Shown here piece after piece: positions 1-11,640 of a stretch of DNA of 64,000 bases; position 1 is the first letter of the stretch, and the number at the start of each line of letters is the position of its first letter. Below the pieces are notes generated by a model. That model saw only the letters and a program-made list of their open reading frames with translations. It was not told the DNA's origin and did not search any database. The stretch is taken from positions 4,596,001 through 4,660,000 of the forward strand of contig NC_058190.1 in assembly GCF_907165205.1 (NCBI RefSeq), in the 5' to 3' direction. Source of the stretch: Coccinella septempunctata (taxonomy: Eukaryota; Arthropoda; Insecta; Coleoptera; Coccinellidae). Both the position numbers and the translations under genes were made by a program.

Positions 1-545
1 AACCCAAATAAAACCGCGTTTCCATTTGAATAATCATCAAAAATATAGAAAATTGAGTATGGTTTTCGAAAATTCTTTATTGGAACATAACTTTAATCCT
101 AGATATCTAGGAGTTAGCTGGATTCTTCGTTGAATTTCAAAGCTCATTCTGAAAATTTGCGTCTGAAGTTAAAAAAAAAAACTAGGAATAATATCCTGCA
201 TAAACTAGCTCTTACTTCATGGGGTGCTGATGCAGCTACTCTTCGAACGGCAGCCCTAGCTCTGGTTTTTTCGGCTGCTAAATATTGTTGCCCCATTTGG
301 GTTAATAGTGATCATGTGCAAAGTATTGATGCACTGCTAAATCTTCCCATAAGAATTTTCCTTTTTGTCGAAGAAAGGATCATTTTTTGCACTGCAAGAT
401 GCCCTTCGATATAAAATATTTCAGCTCATTTCAATTTCATTTCTTACTACATTCTCGGAGAGAAAGTGTTTTTTACTGGGGGTTTTTCCTAAGGTCTTGA
501 ATCACACGCCAAATTGTAGGTACGATGATAAATTGAGAAATTCTT
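1..545 (+). mobile_element. LINE reverse-transcriptase remnant, unit 1
   Basis: This is the C-terminal part of a non-LTR retrotransposon reverse transcriptase, on the plus strand. Residues such as LHKLALTSWGADAATLRTAA and VFSAAKYCCPIWVNS match the thumb region seen in many arthropod LINE polymerases (recognised from memory). The same sequence occurs at about 11,905 and 28,617, where more of the element is present. Here it begins already truncated at the window edge. Relative to the 11.6-13.0 kb copy, about 640 bp are deleted at about 350-356, joining the polymerase directly to the LINE tail. It is not a working gene. Confidence 0.75.
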
Positions 546-1795
546 AGCCTACTATTGAACCAAATAAAATTTCAATGTCAAAATATTTTATTTTACTCAA
601 CATATTCACCTCTTTATTGGAGACATTCATTACAGCGAACCTGCAACGTCTCTAGACCTCTCAAAGTATTGTTTCTTCTTGCTCTGCAAACGAGACCTCC
701 ACAGCTTTTATTACCTCCTCGTTGGAAGAAAATTTACGACCTTTCAAACTTTTTTTTAGTTGAGGAAAGAGATAGTCGGATGGAGCTAAGTCTATTGAAT
801 AAGATGGGTGTTCTAGTAATTAAAACACTCAATCACGATTTTTTTGCATGGCAACATGAGATTTGTGTGCAGGGGCGTTGTCCTGCAAAAACAGAACACC
901 TTTGGATAGCTTTCCGCGCCTTTTCTCTTTAATTTTTTCCCGTCGAGTGGACAGTTATGTCGAATAGAAATTTCCGGTTATTGTTCTACCCTTATCCAAA
1001 AAATAAATCATGATTACTCCATAGCAATCCCAAAATACTTAAGCAAGAACTTTCCCAGCAGATTTTTGGACACGAAACTTCTCAGGTCTTGGAGAACCAG
1101 AGTGTCGCCATTCCATCGATTGTTACTTTGTTTCTGGATCGTAGAAATGTACCCGAGTTTCATCCATAGTAACAATTCGGCTTAAGAAATCTACATCGTT
1201 TTCAAATCGAACACAGATCGAACGCTATGCTTCTACCTTTGCACGCTTTTGGTCAACATTCAAACATTAGGGGGTCCATTTTGCAGCAATTTTTCTCATG
1301 TCCAAATTGACGTGAACTAGATGATGAACGCTAAGGTATGAAATATTTAGTTCTTCAGATATCTGTTTTAGCGCAATTAGACGGTCTGATAAAATCATGT
1401 CATGAACTGCATTGATATTTTCGGGGACTGACACAGAAACTGGCCTTCCCGATCGGTCATCATCTTCAATGGAAAATTTACCACTTTTGAAGCTTGCAGC
1501 AATTTTTCATGGTCGCATACTAAGGATATTGATCACCAAAAGGGTATTAAGCATATCTTTATAAATCTTCTTACCTCTTAAACCTTTTAAATACAGGTAC
1601 TTGATGATGGCTCGATACTCCAATTTTTCGGTGGACATCTTCTTTCTTATAATTTATTGCGTAACAGTGGTTTTTTTTTACCTCAAACTTCACACTGACA
1701 CTTTTAATGAGTTATTGTTGGTTTCTATGGTAACGTAATATTTTTTTATGCATGGAACTGGTCTAGGCTAACTAGATATATACATCCTCGTATAG
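546..1795 (-). mobile_element. mariner-like transposon, degenerate, unit 1
   Basis: Reading the minus strand from about 1638, the product starts MSTEKLEYRAIIKYLYLKG and is recognisable to the C-terminus near 600. All three catalytic blocks of a DD34D mariner transposase can be seen across shifted frames: VTMDETRVHFYDPET, FLQDNAPAHKSHVAMQ and SIDLAPSDYLFPQL. Several stops and frameshifts make it inactive. The end motif tacgaggatgt lies at about 1785-1795, and a related 5' end recurs at 63,283. I cannot find a matching inverted repeat at the left end, so that boundary is approximate. Confidence 0.8.
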
Positions 1796-2204
1796 TACCC
1801 TGTTTACGCTAACATCTTCTAAAACTTTATTTCATACATATGCTAAAATTATTGTTTGATGTTAAAAATTATTACGCCGTTTATCAAAAAAAAAATATAT
1901 ATATATATACAAAACCTTTTCAAGCACTGTTTAAATAGACGGAGAGGCAGAGCCAAAAAAAGTCTCTGAATTTATTAAGCCTGATTTTTTCTCAGGTGAT
2001 TACAATCATAATATACAACAAAATGCTGCGGTCAGTCAAGTGGATGTTAGAACATGTGCCTCTGGTGCGCGGTCAAACATGTCGTGATCACCGACATAAT
2101 AAAATCAATTTCTTAAGGCTGAAACTTTATAAACTTTTGTTTTTTGGTATTTCAATCAAAATTATGATAGTCAGTCAACAGCTGGTCAGTCAGCTTCAAT
2201 GCGC

Positions 2205-3345
2205 GTAGTAAAAGTTGGACTGGAAATCATCAAAGGATGATTAACGTCAGTAGAATGCATTAAAAATTGAGAAATTCTGTTTGCAATGCTCTTCCTGGAC
2301 TGGATGCTTTGACTGGATGTAATTTCAACCCAGCTTTTTACAAGAAAGGTAAAAAAAAACCTCTGCAGATACTGCAGAGCGAAGATTTTCAATAAACATT
2401 CGCTGACCTTGGACTTGCAGATGAAATCAACCAGAATAATATGTTCAATAAGGTTCAAGAATTTGTTATACGGCTTGAAAAAAATAAAATCAATTGAAGG
2501 GTACAGGGAAACAACCATCGATGTCAATTTTCCTTATAGCTGAGAAAAACGCGTTTTCAACTTCAAATATTATTTGAAATATGACAAATTAAATACTATT
2601 GTTCTCGAAGTGAACATTATTAATATTATTAAACATAAAATGAGTGCATTATATGAGAAAGTGAGATTTTACTTTCCATATATCGAGCGACATCGTTAGT
2701 TCTTTCCCTGCACGGTAAATCTTCGGAAGCGATTCAACGTATGACTGAGCTAGTTTCATGCCTGTTTTAATGTACTATAATATACTACTTTTCATTCTGA
2801 ATCGAATGGTGTGTCTAACTCATTTTCGGACAAAAATTGACATCAATGGTTTTTTCCCTGTACCCTTCAATTGACGAAGCAAGATTCGTTTTACTTTCAA
2901 AGACGTATAAATGTCTAAGCACCACAAACGATCCTTTTGAAATTAAAATAAGGAATGTAGATCTGTCGAGTATGCCACCATTGGCATACTCGACATCTAC
3001 ATTCCTTATGCAGCAGTTCTTAAGAGCTTCATTACAAATATTTGGCGTAATGCTCACGCTCAAATTACAACGGGGCTATCTCCTACTGACTACGGCTGCA
3101 AATTGGTGGATGAGAAATATGAGTTTGATTGGTTCAAAGGCCATCAATTACCAGAACTTGTACAGGATGTTATTATTCAACCTTTACAAGAAAATACTGT
3201 TACAGAAATGTCCTTATCTGAATTGAACAATCACAAAAATATTTTTTTTAATGAATTTATTGATTTTTTAGATTCTGCAACACCTGAGCTTGACGTGTCA
3301 GATCACGATAGTCAGAATAATGATATGGAAGATTCAGATGTTGAA
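2205..3345 (+). pseudogene. Decayed transposon protein inside F1
   Basis: The plus strand carries fragments of a protein: LPGLDALTGCNFNPAFYKKG (about 2290-2350), then after a nested insertion SIDEARFVLLSKTYKCL (about 2870-2920), then KLVDEKYEFDWF and an acidic tail rich in D and S (3280-3345). If 2492-2872 is skipped, the frame rejoins as LKKIKSIDEARF. Stops and frameshifts interrupt it, and copies F2 and F3 carry the same segments with different defects. I recall similar uncharacterised proteins as repeat-associated ORFs in insects but cannot name a family. Confidence 0.55.
2492..2872. mobile_element. Nested MITE G inside the F1 ORF
   Basis: About 44 bp starting aattgaagggtacaggg (2492) are repeated inverted and end ccctgtacccttcaatt (2872). 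The element interrupts an ORF that reads through once it is removed. It is at the same site in F2 and F3, so it arrived before the segmental duplication. An inverted partial copy lies at about 47,095-47,350. Confidence 0.65.
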
Positions 3346-3406
3346 TTATGTGATGATTATTTACAGCTTTTTATCCTTATTGAATTAAATGAATATTGGT
3401 GGAAAA

Positions 3407-3998
3407 TAATAAGGATAAATTCAGATGCATACCACCCGCCGATATGAATATCAACAAGTGTTACGATCTGAATTGAACTAGACAATTTGCCATCGTCAAG
3501 GCCCCCAAATGGAGTACGCTCCGTCGAAGAAAAGCAGATGCTGACCTGACCATGGTTTCGGTCTCATTTGACCTCATCAGGGCAACATAGCATTTTTCCA
3601 CGAGGGAGAACGTTTGGAATTGATGGAACTTTATTCAATATTGGCAAGTGCTACTAGGTACTATACATTTACCCAGAGCGCCACCCAATATGAAACGGTG
3701 TCCGATTCAATCCCCTCCAGATAGAAACCAAGACGAAGACAAAAGCATATGTCCCATATTTTCCTAATTAAGTACGTCGATTCGCTTTGCGAACAACAGA
3801 CGTATGACGAATTGAGAAGTCTGGGAACACGTTCAGATCACGGCAGACAGGTGCCAGCGGTACAATAATAAATTCTTCGATGGAGCGTACTCCATTTGGG
3901 GGCCTTGACGATGGCAAATTGGCTAGTTCAATTCAGATCGTAACACTTGTTGATATTCATATCGGCGGGTGGTATGCATCTGAATTTATCCTTATTAT
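3407..3998. repeat. Nested inverted repeat H with 120-bp arms
   Basis: The arm at 3407-3530 contains gatgcataccacccgccg and returns as the reverse complement at about 3870-3998, with about 340 bp between. The same unit is in F2 (about 15,240-15,820) and F3 (about 30,345-30,905). F4 keeps only the right arm (about 35,150-35,300). It looks like a MITE or foldback insertion; no coding capacity is convincing. Confidence 0.6.
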
Positions 3999-4617
3999 TG
4001 TATTCAGTGCCTCTCTGTTTAGGCGTGATCATTCTTTTATTATTAGTTGAAAATTCGGAAATCAATGAGTTCTCACCTGTGCGTATACCTGCGTCCGTTG
4101 AGTACACTGTTGATTTCGAACGAATTTTATTTCAGAGATTTTAAGGCACAATTGCGACACGTAAGTGCCTTATTAGATTAAATGCGTTACTTTGAATGAT
4201 TATGATAATAACATTTATTAATAAATTCAATTTCTTATCCACTGACTGAGGGGCGTTGTTCTACGGAATGGCTGACTGACCATTTTATTTATTAATAATA
4301 TAGTAAGTAGTATTTAAAAAAAATTCGAGCTCAATAAACGAATTGCACCCTTAGAAACGACTCTACGCACATTGAAGGTGACTGATCAGCTGTGTTCCGA
4401 TTGGACGTTGACTGACTATCATAATTTTGATTAAAATACCAAAAAACAAAAAATTATAAATTTCAGCCTAACATCCTCTTGACTGACCGCAGCATTTTAT
4501 TGTATGTTATGATTGTAATCACCTGAGAAAAAACCAGGCTTAATAAATTCAGAGACTTTTTTGACTCTGCCTCTTGGACTAAAAGGATAACAAAATATAT
4601 ATCAATTATTCACAATG

Positions 4618-4768
4618 GTGTATTTACAATATTTCATAGTTATTTAGGTACATAATAATTCACATAACTGTATTCACATAATTATTTACATAGAGGTTTA
4701 TATTAACAATTATTTACATAGTTATTTACAATAAGGTATTTACATATGTTATATTATTATGAATAATA
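4618..4768 (-). promoter_or_regulatory. Array of five UGUAAAUA motifs after gene A stop
   Basis: In the sense of gene A (minus strand) the motif TGTAAATA occurs at 4737-4744, 4723-4730, 4711-4718, 4683-4690 and 4621-4628. The first is 25 nt after the stop codon. UGUANAUA is the established Pumilio recognition element. Copies B, C and D have seven each. The tract is also a degenerate AT-rich repeat, so binding is inference; transcript ends are not known. Confidence 0.5.
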
Positions 4769-7412
4769 TTATTGTCCGGCAGTCTTAACATTTTCCATGT
4801 CGGTTATAGAAAGATGGTCCGTTACCATTTTCAGAAAAGGTGATGGCATTTTTCCCTCCCAATATCGGTTGAACATATCCGATGAAACTGCCATAAGTTT
4901 TTGTCGCCTTTTTGCCTTGGCAAACTTATAGGCGATCTCTCGACCGTAAATTGGATAAGTCCCCACTCGGTATTTTCTCATTGCGCCAATTATTGAAGGG
5001 TTATTAGCGTACCTTGCTAACTCCGCTACAGATTTCGTTAGAAGCCTCCAATAATTGACGCTGGTGTTCCTGATTTTTCTCTTCCTGAGCTTCTCTATTT
5101 CCCGGTAACATTTTGTCAGATATTGAGTTACACCTTCCTGCTGGCTCAAATATTCCTCCAGAGCTCTGTTGATTTTGGTGCCCTTCGAGATCTCCAGAGC
5201 TATATATTTGAGCACGGTCTGTCCAAGCGGGGTGTCCTCTAACAAAATCCTTCTTAGATATTTCAGAACAGGCACCGCTTCTTGTTCTGTAATATCTAAG
5301 TTGGCACCGTTCCGGAGAAATATCAAAGCTACAGGTGCATTTTTCTTCTTGATACACCAAGAGAGTGGGGACAATCCTCGGCAGTCCTTGAGATTCAAAT
5401 CGGCTCCTCTGTCCAGAAACACCTCCACCAATTCTTCTGACACAGCCGATGTTTCGGGGAATTTAATGAAGAGTTTATGCAGCGGCGTGCAACCTTCATT
5501 ATCGGTTGCGTTCAAATTGTGATCACACTCTATATACATCTTTATTATCTCCTCATCTTCCGCATGGTAACAAGCTGAATGAAGAGGAGTTTCTCCCAGA
5601 TCGCTCCTCAACTCCATGCTTGCCCCATGTTTCATCAGTAGATGGAAAACATCTGCTCTGCCAGAAGAAGCTGCATGGTGGAGAGGTGTCTCCACATCCC
5701 TTGTTGACGTCGGCTTTCAAGCCCAACAAAATTTCGGCAGTTTTGTAGAATCCTCTTCGTATAGCCGAAATGAGCGCTGTGTGCCCGAAAGAATTCAGAG
5801 GTGTGTCCACGTCTTCGAAATACTTGAACATCAAGTGTATCATTGATTGGTCTGAAAATAAAAAACAATATAAGAATGATTCACAGAGCGTTATGTTCAC
5901 GAATCTACTTGGTGTCCCGATATAAGAATGCGACAAACGGAAACTGTAAAATGAGGTCATCAAGGTGGATTGTGGACTCATGTCAAGATGTGTAGAAATA
6001 TTTTTGAATTTTTCTATACAGGGTGAGTCTTTGACTCGTACAGATATTTCAGCAGTAGATTCTTTAGGTCAAAAGAAACACTTTTATCCTTTACAATTTT
6101 TCCGAATCGGCTCGGTTTAAAAGATACAGGTTGTTGAAAAACCCCAAAAAAAAATGTTATTTTCAGTTCTATCTCACAAACGGTTTTATCGAATGAAATG
6201 AATTTCGGAATATAGTTTTTCATTTATATGTTGAATCTTTTTCGAACACAAGATATCACCCACGTCTTCCAGTTTTCCGATTATGGTCATTACGTACCAT
6301 GAAAATACCAAAAATTTAAAGAACCTAACTCTTGGGCGCTATATAATGAATATTTGAACGTTTTTTAAAATAAGAGTATTCTTCATATTCTCTCGTATAA
6401 TGCGCCGTTTTCGAGTAATTTGATGTTCAAAAATCGAAAAGTATCGATTAGCTACTTTGGCTGAATACAACTCTGTTTAAAAGATTGACAAATGTGTAGT
6501 GTCATAGATTTAGCTTGTTATTCTTAAGGCAATTTTGTTTCTCCAGGGGTGGCACAGCTCATTATGAAAACTTAAAAAATGACTATATCTTTTTATCACT
6601 GTACAGGGTGGGCAAAATTCGTTGTCTACTGAAGGGATCTCGAGAACTATAGCAGCTAGAAGAAAACGGATGACACATTCTCTAGCTCTTTTTTCCTTCC
6701 TATTCCAAATCTGAAAACAGATCCAGCCTAACGGTCATAGATTTTGAGTTATGAGGGAAAATTGGGAAATTGTAATTTTCAATGAAGCTGAATAACTTCC
6801 TTATTTTTTATTGGGTTCTTTGAATTTTTGGTATATTTTTCATGCTCTTAATGGGATGAAGCATTTATTTCTATTCACGGTATTGTTTTTGTTTCCCAAA
6901 TAAAAACATTGGTCACACTTAGTGTACCCATATCTATTTATATCTTTTACTTTTACCCTATTTTTCCTATTGACTTCTATTATCGAGATGAGGGCACTTT
7001 GAGTATAAGAAGGAATTATTGATGATTTTTTTTTTAATCATAGGATAGTCAACTATAAATAGATATGTTTGTCATTCGTGGTATAGTAATTTGAATAGAT
7101 CTACTCACTTCCTCCTTGAAATATCAGGTCGGCTATAGTTCCTCCGCACCATTTCTTCAACGGATTGGCACCATTCTGCAGAAGGAATATGATTTTCCTT
7201 TCATATTCCCTAACAGATCTTGAATCCACATCCTGGGGTCGATATACGTATAATCTCACTGCAACTATTCCCATAGGTGTAACGCCAGTTGGACTTTCGC
7301 AGTCGATGAAAAACTTGCCAGATTTCACCATTTTTTTCAGGGACTCGAACGTTCCATGAAGGCATGTTTCATGCAGAGGAAAATCCTGGAATAATCTCCT
7401 ATTCATGTCCAT
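4769..7412 (-). pseudogene. PRANC-ankyrin gene copy A, frameshifted
   Basis: Two exons on the minus strand: exon 1 at 7109-7412 (donor GTGAGT) and exon 2 at 4769-5851 (acceptor tttattttcag), split within an AAC codon. Start is the ATG at 7412, with an A at -3 and G at +4. Exon 1 is intact. Exon 2 has lost 8 bp near 5693 relative to B, C and D, where nine bases (ttaacgaag) separate gtctcc from catccc but here only one base does. Translation then leaves frame and stops at 5553, giving about 200 residues with only the first ankyrin repeats. The rest (4769-5695) is still open and similar to the others, so the break looks recent. Confidence 0.8.
6018..6900. repeat. Copy A intron: MITE R1 fragment and second repeat
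   Basis: The intron (5852-7108) holds an R1 element starting acagggtgagtctttgactc at 6018. It runs to about 6600, where a different repeat starting tacagggtgggcaaaattcg takes over. The C intron has the same pair in the same order (about 32,955-33,650), whereas B and D carry other insertions. This links the right-hand (5') parts of A and C. Confidence 0.6.
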
Positions 7413-8148
7413 TTTTGAATTTTTGATCGACAATAAACAAGATATATTTTATTATTATTCGCGTTAGATATTATTCTATATAGATTTAACTTTTGTAAAA
7501 CACTAATACTTTCTTAACTCGTACGGAAACACTCTAACTGAACACTTAAATTCGCAAATTCGAAAATTAAACGGACTGCTCTGCTCGTTGCCGTTTTTAT
7601 ACTGAAGGAAGAAGTGAAGAACCACCAATATTTTCGAAATGTAAAGTTGCGAAGGTTATGGAAATTTACTATAATAGTTAAACTTTCTATACCTGCTGAA
7701 TAACAAAAGATTTACCATACTCAAAATTACTGAAAGGATAGTAGGTTCCATTCACTGAAGACTGGAGTCATATAATTTCACTAGATAAGGTACTTATCTC
7801 GTCAGAAAAATACAGTTACGGTCATAAACGTGGACCAAAACTCATACACTTTCGATATTTTGGGCATAGGTAATCCCTGAAAATTTACAACGGTTCATTA
7901 TTCCTCATCAGTTCTTGGAAATACTTTCATACTTTCGAACAAAATATTTTACCTGAGCGAGCTTTGCATCCAAATTCTCTGAAATTCTATCGATGACTCA
8001 GAAAGCTGGCTGTCAATATTTTGGAGCGGCATTTTGACTACAGCCTAGTCTGTGATTTTGAGCTTGGTCTATAAAAAATTCACATGTGTAGCAGTTCAAA
8101 GAATCGAATAAAAATAGAAAGATAAATGTGCGTGATTCATCAAGAGTA
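7413..8148 (-). promoter_or_regulatory. 5' UTR, TATA box and upstream block of copy A
   Basis: On the minus strand TATAAAAA lies at 7601-7594. Two initiator-like sites follow: GCAGTC with A at 7577 (24 bp downstream) and TTCAGTT with A at 7539 (62 bp). Neither spacing is the ideal 30 bp, so the start site is uncertain. The block is conserved in B, C and D. From 7606 to 8148 I see no gene, only sequence shared with the other copies. Confidence 0.5.
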
Positions 8149-9575
8149 TGTCATTCTCTTCCCACAATCTTTATTTGATTACGACTAGTTTCGAGACCTC
8201 CAGAATGATCCCATTTTCAAGTCAAAGCTACAAGTAACATCAAATAGATTTAAACACAAGGATAATAAATTAAGGTAAAGAACACTTACAAGCTACAATG
8301 GTCAGATAATCAAAAACAAATCTTGCGTCATATAAACTAAAAGAAAAAATTTCAATTTCATAACAACCAGTCAGATAGTATAATAAGAACAACAAGGTGG
8401 ACGAAAAATATAATTCATAATAACATTCCTGATTTTGAAACAATGAAGCGACATCTAATTGAAAAACGATAACGAGGTAACTCACGACAGGAATATGTTT
8501 TTACAGAACAACGAGAGACAAAGGAATCTTCTACTGAAGCACAATTAAAAAAGAATAAAAAACTTTCATATAGAAAGTAACAATAATCGGCTCGCAAGTA
8601 ATAGGTAGGTATAGCAGTAATGAAGAATACTTAGACTGAAGTGAAATCGTAAAATCGTAACCAATCTAGTTATTTAAAATATTTTCCTCATTTATAAGTC
8701 CCTAAGATCTCCAAATTTTCTAAATTATCTAACAAGAGACCATTCTTATCCTGGTGTATTATTTTAAAATTAGTGTCTTGGTTGAAGGTATGATTACAAT
8801 CAACTAGATGCATATCAAAATGAGAATATCAAATGAGTTCCTTTCAAAACTTCTGAAAGTTCGTCCTATTTAAAATGCATCACAAGAATTGCATGAGAAT
8901 TGGTATATAGACACCACTACGATCCACAGATTCAACTTTATCCTTATAATTCAATAATCTATTGTTCAAAGTGTTGTTACATAGTTTTGAAGGATATATT
9001 TACAAAAGGTCTGAAAATTTTGCCTATTTTATAAGAAAAATTATTGATGAACCTAAAAGATCTAGGTATTTGGTTTATTAATCTGTGTAGTATTGTCAAC
9101 TGTAGGAACATTCAAATATAATCAAATATAATTGAAGAGTCTTTATAGGCTAAATTTAGTTTTTTATTCTTTTTTATTTGTTTTTTTAGTAGTAGATTCC
9201 TTTGTCTCTAGTTGTTCTGTAAAAATATATTGCTGTCTTGAGTTATCTTGTTATTTTGTTTTTCAATCAGATGTCGCTTCATTGTTTTAAATTCAGGAAT
9301 GTTATTATGAATTGTATTTTTTGTCAATCTTGTTGTTCTTATTATACTATCTGCCTGGTTGCTCTGAACTTGAAGTTTTTTCTTTTTGATTATATGACGC
9401 AAGATTTGTTTTTTATTACCTGACCATTGTAGCTTGTATGTAAGTGTTTTTTACCTTTAAATTTTTTTCTTGTGTTTTGATTTGTTGATACTTGTAGATT
9501 TGAATTGAAAATGAGACCATTTTGAAGGTTTTGAAACTAGTCGTCATCAAATCAAGATTGTAGGGAAAGAATGAC
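8149..9575 (-). mobile_element. Penelope-like element remnant with inverted LTRs, unit A
   Basis: About 400 bp at 8155-8555 are repeated inverted at about 9165-9570. Between them the minus strand at about 8851-8920 encodes VVSIYQFSCNSCDAF, stop, IGRTFRSF, matching the GIY-YIG endonuclease region at the C-terminus of Penelope-like retroelements. The stop and the missing reverse transcriptase make it dead. Inverted terminal repeats are an established Penelope arrangement. Relatives: 23,607-24,230, 34,985-35,117 and 41,489-42,845. Confidence 0.65.
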
Positions 9576-9699
9576 TTTTTCTCCATATTCTAAATCGAAT
9601 AAAAATTGAATTCAGTCATGAACAAGAGAAAATCCGGATTATCGAAATAGTACGAAGGCTTAGGAGGGCCAAAGAATTATTATATTTTCAATCCCGACC

Positions 9700-10300
9700 T
9701 ACGAGTCGGGATGTCGATATTTCAATAGTTGATTCTTGAGGTCAAAAGGAACCATAAAAAAATGTTATTTTTATAGTTATATCCCATAAACAGCTTTATT
9801 GAATTCTATGAATTTTGGAAAATAGTTTTTCACTTATTTTATGAATCTTTTTCGAACACAAGATATCACCCACGTCTTCCAGTTTTCTTATTATGACCAT
9901 AACGTACCATACAAATACCAAAAATTCAAAAAACCCAACTCTTGAAACTAAGTTGGACGCTTGAAATAAAAGTATTCCTCAAATTTTCTCATATAATGCG
10001 CCGTTTTCGAGTAATTTGACGTTCAAAAATTAAAAAGTATCTGTGAAATTTTGAAAATTGGGTACTTTGGCTGAATACAACTCTGTTTGAAAGATCCATA
10101 GATATGTAGTGTCGTAGATTCAGTCAGTTATTCCCAAGGTAATTTTGTTTTTCAAGGGGTGGCATAGCTCATTATGAAAACTTAAAATAGCTATATCTTT
10201 TTATCAGGGCCGATTCGAAAAATATGTTGAAAGAAAAATGTGTTTTTTGGCTTCAATAATCTACTGTTAATATTTGTATGAGTCAACGACTCACCCTGTT
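9700..10300. repeat. MITE R1 copy, right end intact
   Basis: The right end reads gagtcaacgactcaccctgt at about 10,280-10,299, the inverse of the R1 start. The left end near 9717 is diverged. The interior matches other R1 copies, for example the tcataatgagctgtgcc block read inverted. Confidence 0.6.
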
Positions 10301-10379
10301 TATAGAATATAACGATTCTTTTGGGAAATTTAAGTAATATAACTCATGAAATTGTATGATTAGTCATGTTATTTCAATT

Positions 10380-11241
10380 ACCGGTAGTTTCGGAAAATAA
10401 GTTTTCCAGAATTTTCGCGAATGTTTTCTTCCTTCTGTTTTGCATATAATACAAACATTAATTTGATAAATCAATATCATGGAAAACGAAGTTCTAGTAC
10501 AGTTTTTGGTTGTTTGGTTTTTCCATCACATTTATGAAATGATTTTCATATTTTATTTCCATATTCCTATTTATTTGTACCTATCGTAGAATATGATATA
10601 ATATTTAAATAGGTACCTACTGTAATGATACTGGTTTTTTTTTTGTAATGAAAATCGAGTCCCATTTTATATATCCGTTTTCTTCAATTTTCAGGATGAG
10701 ACGATGCAACCCCTTCAGAAGAAAATATTTCAGTTTATTTTGAATATATTATCTAGAATCCTTGAATAATTAAATTCAAAATCCGTTTTGATTGAAACTT
10801 CCATCAGTAATCCGCGTGATTATTTAGAACAGAGAGAAACTGTCTTTCTGCATTCGGTGTTGTTTTTCCATCCACAAAAACATCATTATTGATTAATGAG
10901 AAAGACATAAATATTATTCTTCTACGAAAAATTTGGTGAAACATGTGATGAAACATCATTCAAGAAGGAGGGTATGTATTCTATATATTTTATTGTCCAC
11001 CTTCTTTCTTTATTTATTGAACCCATTATTAACAGTCATCATTAAGTAACAGCATCAGCTTTAGTGGAAAAATATTTTGGGAGAAACGGTAAGAGCAGTT
11101 TCTCAATCTATTCCAGAAGGTATGTAGTCTTTCGTAACTATATTGTAATGTAGTGTAATTGTTGGATTTTTCAGAATGTCAACCTTCAAGACTGGAGGAT
11201 TCTGAAGAAGTACAGTGGGAAGATATTCCTGAAGTTAATAC
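10380..11241 (+). pseudogene. Exon-like fragments of unknown gene X, unit A
   Basis: Plus-strand segments look like exons bounded by splice signals. One reads FYEKFGETCDETSFKKE and ends at a gtatgt donor (about 10,972). One reads ILGETVRAVSQSIPE and ends at a gtatgt donor (about 11,121). One follows a tttttcag acceptor and reads CQPSRLEDSEEVQWEDIPE (about 11,176-11,241). The last two join in phase as PE-ECQPS. Unit A has an in-frame stop before the second segment. A MITE starts right after the third, so the gene is truncated. I do not recognise the family. Confidence 0.45.
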
Positions 11242-11640
11242 TGGGTGAGTCTTTGACACGTACAAGTATTTTAACAGTAGATTCTTGAGGTCAAAAGATA
11301 CAATTTTTTCCCTTGCCATTTTTTCCGAATCGGTTCTGTTTAAAAAATACAGGTTGTTGAAAAACCCAAAAAAAAAATGTTATTTATAATTTTATCTCAC
11401 AAACGGTTTTATCGAATGGAATGAATTTGGCAATATAGTTTTTCATTAATCTTTTTCGAACACAAGATATCATCCACGTCTCCCAGTTTTCTGATTATGA
11501 CCATTACGTACCATAAAATACCAAAACTTCAAAGAACCCAACTCTTGAAACTAAGTTGGATGCTATCTGATGAATATTTGAACGTTTGGTAAAAGAAAAG
11601 TATTCTTCATATTTTCTCGTATAATGCGCCGATTTCAAGT
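11242..11640. repeat. MITE R1 fragment joined to a LINE
   Basis: Starts gggtgagtctttgacacgta at 11,243, directly after the last gene X exon fragment, and runs into LINE sequence near 11,640. The same junction occurs at 27,955-28,347, so it predates the duplication. Confidence 0.6.

Larger units (their letters stand above)
1939..4577 (+). mobile_element. Composite inverted-repeat (foldback) element, copy F1
   Basis: About 270 bp at the left (1939-2210) reappear as the reverse complement at the right (about 4370-4577). Both arms contain agaggcagag, a gaatttattaag stretch and a tgctgcggtcagtcaag stretch. Between them lie a decayed ORF (2205-3345), a nested small element (2492-2872) and a second nested inverted repeat (3407-3998). 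Other copies are F2 (13,781-16,381), F3 (29,302-31,458, left end lost) and F4 (35,125-35,940, right part only). A (TA)n tract lies just outside at about 1896-1912. The class is not assigned. Confidence 0.65.

Noticed and set aside
1895..1912. Short (TA)n tract as a functional site
   Set aside because: Ordinary microsatellite next to a transposon end, shared with 13,720-13,738.
7413..7433. Seven extra N-terminal codons of the PRANC genes (reading from TTG)
   Set aside because: A eukaryotic gene should start at the ATG at 7412, which has a good context; the upstream codon is TTG, not ATG.
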